A DNA stretch of 64,000 nucleotides from Pseudomonas lini (lineage in GTDB: Bacteria > Pseudomonadota > Gammaproteobacteria > Pseudomonadales > Pseudomonadaceae): NCBI RefSeq assembly GCF_001042905.1, contig NZ_JYLB01000002.1:124001-188000 (forward strand). The letters run 5' to 3'. Shown here one piece after another: positions 60,189 to 64,000 of this stretch; position 1 is the stretch's first letter, and every line of letters begins with the position of its first letter. A program made the position numbers and the translations under genes. The notes below the pieces were generated by a model. The model was not told the DNA's origin. It was given only the letters and a program-made list of their open reading frames with translations, and searched no databases.

Positions 60189-60221
60189 CAAAAAAGGCCA
60201 CTCTTTCGAGTAGCCTTTTTT
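60189..60221 (-). terminator. terminator of the second tRNA-fMet gene
   Basis: Copy of the 59894-59925 hairpin; identical stem and T-run. On the minus strand it stands between the two tRNA genes. Confidence 0.8.
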
Positions 60222-60227
60222 GATGTT

Positions 60228-60304
<77 letters not shown>

Positions 60305-60521
60305 TCTGTGTGTCGGCATTCTACAGAGGATCGCAGGGCTGTCAACCTTAAATCTCGGTAAAACCTGTTCCTGTTCAAGCGCTTAGGTGAAAAAAGCAAT
60401 GGCTGGCCGGTCTGAAACGCAGGCAGGGCAAGGCTTGTGGCTCTATCGAGAGGGCTCTTTCGATTGAGAAAATAAATTCCTCCGGCGCTTTTCCTACAAA
60501 GGAAAAAGAACATTCAGAGTA

Positions 60522-60537
60522 CTGGTGCTATATACAG
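60522..60537 (+). promoter_or_regulatory. LexA (SOS) box of dinB
   Basis: CTGGTGCTATATACAG keeps the CTG-N10-CAG core and resembles the recA box of this window (both start CTGG and end ATACAG). It lies 69 bases before the dinB start. Confidence 0.85.
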
Positions 60538-60605
60538 GTGTCAGTGAGATACTGCCGGTATGACTCACCAACACCTCATTTCTTCGCCATGAACACTGCT
60601 TTTAT

Positions 60606-61667
60606 ATGACGCAGCGAAAAATCATCCACGTCGATTGTGACTGTTTCTACGCCGCCATCGAGATGCGTGACGACCCGCGCCTGGCTGGTAAGCCATTGGC
60701 GGTGGGCGGCTCGGCGGATCGGCGTGGGGTGATTGCCACCTGTAACTATGAAGCGCGGGCTTATGGCGTACGCTCGGCCATGTCTTCCGGACATGCCTTG
60801 AAGCTCTGTCCAGACCTGACTATCGTCAAGCCGCGCATGGATGCCTATCGAGAAGCGTCGAAGGAAATTCATACGATCTTTCGCGATTACACCGACCTGA
60901 TCGAGCCGCTTTCCCTGGATGAGGCCTACCTCGACGTGTCGGACAGCGCGCATTTTGGCGGCAGCGCCACGCGAATCGCCCAGGACATTCGCCGCCGGGT
61001 CTCCAATCAGTTGCATATCACCGTGTCGGCCGGCGTGGCGCCGAACAAGTTTCTCGCCAAAATCGCCAGCGACTGGAAGAAGCCTAACGGCCTGTTCGTA
61101 ATCACACCGGATCAGGTGGAAGACTTCGTCAGTGGTTTGCTGGTGAGCAAGCTGCACGGGGTTGGCAAAGTGACCGCCGACAAACTCGGCAGGCTCGGCA
61201 TCGTCGATTGCTCGCATTTACGTGAGTGGGACAAGTTGGCACTGGTGCGCGAATTCGGCAGCTTTGGCGAGCGACTCTGGAGCCTGGCCCGTGGGATCGA
61301 TGAGCGGTTGGTGCACAACGACAGTCGCCGGCAGTCGATCAGCGTCGAAAACACTTACGACGTGGACCTGCCGGATCTGGTGAGTTGCCTGGACAAATTG
61401 CCCGAGTTGCTGGAATCCCTGAATGACCGCATGGCACGGATCGACAGCAGCTATCGCCCGGGCAAGCCGTTCGTCAAAGTGAAATTTCATGATTTTACCC
61501 AGACGACTTTGGAGCAGGCCGGGGCAGGGCGGGATCTGGGGAGTTATCAGTTGCTGCTGACCCAAGCCTTTAACCGTGGTGGGAAACCGGTGCGGTTGTT
61601 GGGAATTGGGGTGAGGCTGGAGGATTTGCGGGGCGGGTTTGAGCAGATGGAGTTGTTTGAGCGGTAG
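60606..61667 (+). CDS. dinB: DNA polymerase IV
   Basis: DinB is a Y-family translesion polymerase induced by DNA damage. The 353-residue protein has the catalytic palm motifs IIHVDCDCFYAAIEMRDDP and the SLDEAYLDV site, the helix-hairpin-helix segment KLHGVGKVTADKLGRLGI, and the little-finger domain. It ends QMELF, the beta-clamp-binding motif. An SOS box precedes it, tying it to RecA activation. Confidence 0.96.
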   Translation: MTQRKIIHVDCDCFYAAIEMRDDPRLAGKPLAVGGSADRRGVIATCNYEARAYGVRSAMSSGHALKLCPDLTIVKPRMDAYREASKEIHTIFRDYTDLIEPLSLDEAYLDVSDSAHFGGSATRIAQDIRRRVSNQLHITVSAGVAPNKFLAKIASDWKKPNGLFVITPDQVEDFVSGLLVSKLHGVGKVTADKLGRLGIVDCSHLREWDKLALVREFGSFGERLWSLARGIDERLVHNDSRRQSISVENTYDVDLPDLVSCLDKLPELLESLNDRMARIDSSYRPGKPFVKVKFHDFTQTTLEQAGAGRDLGSYQLLLTQAFNRGGKPVRLLGIGVRLEDLRGGFEQMELFER

Positions 61668-61707
61668 TTTTGCAGTGAATGTAATGGCGTCATCGCGGGC
61701 AAGCCCT

Positions 61708-61724
61708 AATGCCAGTCAGTTAAG
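61708..61724. repeat. 17-bp repeat shared with 53281-53297
   Basis: AATGCCAGTCAGTTAAG, identical to the copy at 53281. It precedes the REP cluster at 61734. Confidence 0.6.
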
Positions 61725-61733
61725 CGCAATCCA

Positions 61734-61864
61734 TGTGGGAGCGGGCTTGCTCGCGAAGACGGCGGCACAGTAAACATTGATGTTGCCTGACCCACCGCTT
61801 TCGCGAGCAAGCCCGCTCCCACAGGTACTGCATCGTCCTTGTGGGAGCGGGCTTGCCCGCGAAG
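61734..61864. repeat. REP cluster after dinB
   Basis: An inverted pair (arms 61734-61757 and 61792-61816, TGTGGGAGCGGGCTTGCTCG core) is followed by a third single copy at 61840-61863 in direct orientation. A REP fragment (CATCGCGGGCAAGCCC) precedes them at 61691. The cluster fills the gap between the convergent dinB and lipoprotein genes. Confidence 0.85.
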
Positions 61865-61875
61865 CTTTTAAGCGT

Positions 61876-62829
61876 TTAATTCGGCCCTGGATCCGCCACC
61901 AATCGCCCGGCATCCTTGGTCAGCGACTTGAGGAATTCGGTCTGCAGCTCGGGATCGTTGCGGGTCAGTTCGATCAGGCTCTGTTCCAGCTCGCTGGCTT
62001 CTTCTTCCAGACCCAGTTCCGACAGACGTTTGACCCGGTGTACCCACTGGCTCACTTCGTCGTCTTCGAGGTCGTCGTAAATCAGCCCATGCGCTTCGAG
62101 CAGCTTGCCGCGCAAGTTGCCGCTGATCATCAGGGACGAGTCGGTGTGCACATCGTCCTTGTTGTCCTCGACACTGATCTGCAGCTTGCCCAGATGATTG
62201 AGGTCATGTTCAGCGAACGGGCTGTCCAGCAGGTTCAGGCGCAACACGCCGTTACGGTCAGTGGTCAGTTCGAAGGTGTTCTTGCCAGCCTTGACCTGCA
62301 CCGGGCGCTCGCTCCACGGCAGGCTCGAGTATTCCGTGCGCTTGTCGCGCTGGACTTCGTCGATACCCGCCAGGTTCTGTTGCGCCCGACCATGGGACTG
62401 CGCGTTCATGAACGGGTTGAGCCCGGCGAAACCATAGCTGAGCCAGTCCTTCGTCACGGTGTCCGGCAGATTGCCGAGGGCGAACACGTTGACCACGTTC
62501 GCACCGACACCGGCCACCACGGCCACCGCGCCCAGCGGGATCTCGTAGACCTCCCTCCAGGGTTGGTAAGGCGTGTAGCGATCGTAGTGACGCGTGACTT
62601 CGAACTCGGTGACTTCGAAAGTTTTTTGCTCGTGGATTTTCACCCGACGTTGCGGCAGCTCAAGCACCTTGGGCTCGCCGACATCGATCTGCAGGCTATG
62701 ATCGAGCAATTTGCGCTCGACCCGTTCCTCGTGCTCGCTACGTTGTGACATCTGATTGGCACAGCCGCTGACCAGCAGGGCGCCGCACAGGGCGGCGCCA
62801 CCGAGGCCTAAGGTGTTTCGCTTGAACAT
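61876..62829 (-). CDS. hypothetical lipoprotein
   Basis: The 317-residue protein has a lipoprotein signal with lipobox LLVSGC (Cys23). The rest is mostly hydrophilic with one short hydrophobic part (IPLGAVAVVAGVGANVVNVFALG) and a C-terminal acidic helical region (SELGLEEEASELEQSLIELT). I do not recognise the family. It lies 17 bp downstream of proS on the same strand, so it may be co-transcribed. The stop is in a REP-flanked gap. Confidence 0.8.
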   Translation of the reverse strand: MFKRNTLGLGGAALCGALLVSGCANQMSQRSEHEERVERKLLDHSLQIDVGEPKVLELPQRRVKIHEQKTFEVTEFEVTRHYDRYTPYQPWREVYEIPLGAVAVVAGVGANVVNVFALGNLPDTVTKDWLSYGFAGLNPFMNAQSHGRAQQNLAGIDEVQRDKRTEYSSLPWSERPVQVKAGKNTFELTTDRNGVLRLNLLDSPFAEHDLNHLGKLQISVEDNKDDVHTDSSLMISGNLRGKLLEAHGLIYDDLEDDEVSQWVHRVKRLSELGLEEEASELEQSLIELTRNDPELQTEFLKSLTKDAGRLVADPGPN

Positions 62830-62846
62830 GACGTCTCTATCTGGTG

Positions 62847-64000
62847 TCAGCGGCGGATACGGGCCTGGAGGAAAGACAACACGTCAGCGACCGGCAGCGC
62901 TTGCGCCTCGGCCTCTGTGCGGCTCTTGTATTCCAGATTGCCGTCGGCGAGGCCGCGGTCGCTGACCACGATCCGGTGTGGAATGCCGATCAGCTCCATG
63001 TCCGCGAACTTGATGCCCGGGCTGGTTTTCTTGTCGCGGTCGTCCAGCAGCACTTCGAAGCCGGCGGCAGTCAGTTCTGCGTAGAGCTTGTCGGTGGCTT
63101 CACGAACCTGTTCGGTTTCGTAGCGCAGCGGTACCAGAGCAATCTGGAACGGGGCCAGAGCATCGCTCCAGATAATCCCGTTCTCGTCGTTGCCCTGCTC
63201 GATGGCGGCAGCCACCACGCGGGATACGCCAATGCCATAGCAGCCCATTTCCAGGGTGACCGGCTTGCCGTTCTCGCCCAGCACTTCGCACTTCATCGCT
63301 TTGCTGTACTTGTTGCCCAGCTGGAAGATGTGCCCGACTTCGATACCGCGCTTGATTTCCAGGGTGCCTTTGCCGTCAGGGCTCGGATCACCGGCCACGA
63401 CATTGCGCAGATCGGCAACGGTCGGAACCGGCAGATCACGCTCCCAGTTCACGCCGAAGTAGTGCTTGTCGTCGATGTTGGCACCGATGCCGAAGTCGCT
63501 CATCAGCTCGACGGAACGGTCGATGATGATCGGCAGCGGCAGGTTCAACGGGCCAAGGGAACCGGCGCCGGCACCAATGGCGTCGCGCAGTTCAGCTTCG
63601 GAGGCCATGACCAGCGGGCTGGCAACGCCAGGCTGGTTGGCGGCCTTGATTTCGTTCAGCTCGTGGTCGCCACGAATGATCAGGGCAATCAGTTTGCCTT
63701 GCTCTTCAGCGTGCACCACCAAGGTCTTGATGGTCTTTTCGATCGGCAGATTGAAGCCTTCGACCAGTTGCGCGATGGTCTTGGCGTTCGGCGTGTCGAC
63801 CAGACGCAACTCTTCGGTAGGCGCGGCACGAGAGGTTTCGCGCGGTACGGCTTCGGCCTTCTCGATGTTGGCTGCGTAGTCGGAACCGTTGCTGAAGACG
63901 ATATCGTCTTCGCCGGATTCGGCCAGTACGTGGAACTCGTGGGAGCCGGCACCACCGATCGAGCCGTTGTCGGCTTCAACCGGACGGAATTTCAGGCCCA
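62847..64000 (-). CDS. proS: prolyl-tRNA synthetase, 3' part (cut by window end)
   Basis: ProS charges tRNA-Pro. The visible 384 C-terminal codons cover the end of the catalytic domain, the inserted YbaK-like editing domain ([20 protein letters not shown], about 63700-63800 on this strand) and the class II anticodon-binding domain ([33 protein letters not shown]). The motif 3-like region [13 protein letters not shown] is present. The frame stays open to the window edge ([20 protein letters not shown]), so the N-terminal part lies outside. A conserved hypothetical lipoprotein gene follows on the same strand. Confidence 0.95.
   Translation of the reverse strand, partial: GLKFRPVEADNGSIGGAGSHEFHVLAESGEDDIVFSNGSDYAANIEKAEAVPRETSRAAPTEELRLVDTPNAKTIAQLVEGFNLPIEKTIKTLVVHAEEQGKLIALIIRGDHELNEIKAANQPGVASPLVMASEAELRDAIGAGAGSLGPLNLPLPIIIDRSVELMSDFGIGANIDDKHYFGVNWERDLPVPTVADLRNVVAGDPSPDGKGTLEIKRGIEVGHIFQLGNKYSKAMKCEVLGENGKPVTLEMGCYGIGVSRVVAAAIEQGNDENGIIWSDALAPFQIALVPLRYETEQVREATDKLYAELTAAGFEVLLDDRDKKTSPGIKFADMELIGIPHRIVVSDRGLADGNLEYKSRTEAEAQALPVADVLSFLQARIRR

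Overview
The window is a piece of a Pseudomonas chromosome, most likely of the P. fluorescens group. The gene order surE-pcm-nlpD-rpoS-rsmZ-fdxA-mutS, a phage-tail bacteriocin between mutS and cinA-recA-recX, erdR-dgkA, finR-fpr and an rhlG homologue next to trmO are all pseudomonad, and the intergenic gaps carry the GC-rich REP palindromes of that group. Nothing points to a plasmid or an integrated complete phage.

Positions 1-15000 are core genome: the tilS end, pyrG-kdsA-eno, ftsB-ispD, a LysR regulator divergent from the formaldehyde detoxification pair adhC-fghA, then the tightly packed ispF-truD-surE-pcm-nlpD-rpoS run. Between rpoS and fdxA lies the regulatory RNA rsmZ with its GacA upstream activating site. 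mutS follows on the minus strand.

Positions 17863-35493 hold a complete Mu-like contractile tailocin (R-type, pyocin-like particle). A self-cleaving repressor is followed by a promoter buried in ATGCAT palindromes, a leader with hairpins, a holin, the sheath, tube, frameshifted assembly chaperone, tape measure and baseplate genes, three tail-fibre/chaperone modules that share one N-terminal anchor, and a lysis cassette (GH19 lysin, Rz with a nested Rz1). There is no capsid, portal, terminase or integrase gene. DNA damage, sensed by RecA (encoded just downstream with its own SOS box), should cleave the repressor and release particles by lysis.

Positions 35574-51564 return to core genes: cinA-type amidohydrolase, recA-recX, a LOG-family hydrolase, a PA3611-like secreted protein, tapT, erdR, dgkA, finR/fpr, trmO, rhlG, a pseudouridine synthase, a GNAT enzyme, rimO and kup.

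Positions 51762-55591 form a small accessory island: a DUF3077-like gene, a Phd/RelE toxin-antitoxin pair, and a three-gene operon (helix-turn-helix protein, AbiEii-like nucleotidyltransferase, PP2C-like phosphatase) behind a perfect 11-bp inverted repeat. This operon is the best candidate for a little-described system. The window closes with the acvB-mprF aminoacyl-phosphatidylglycerol pair, two tandem initiator tRNA genes, SOS-controlled dinB, a lipoprotein and the 3' part of proS.
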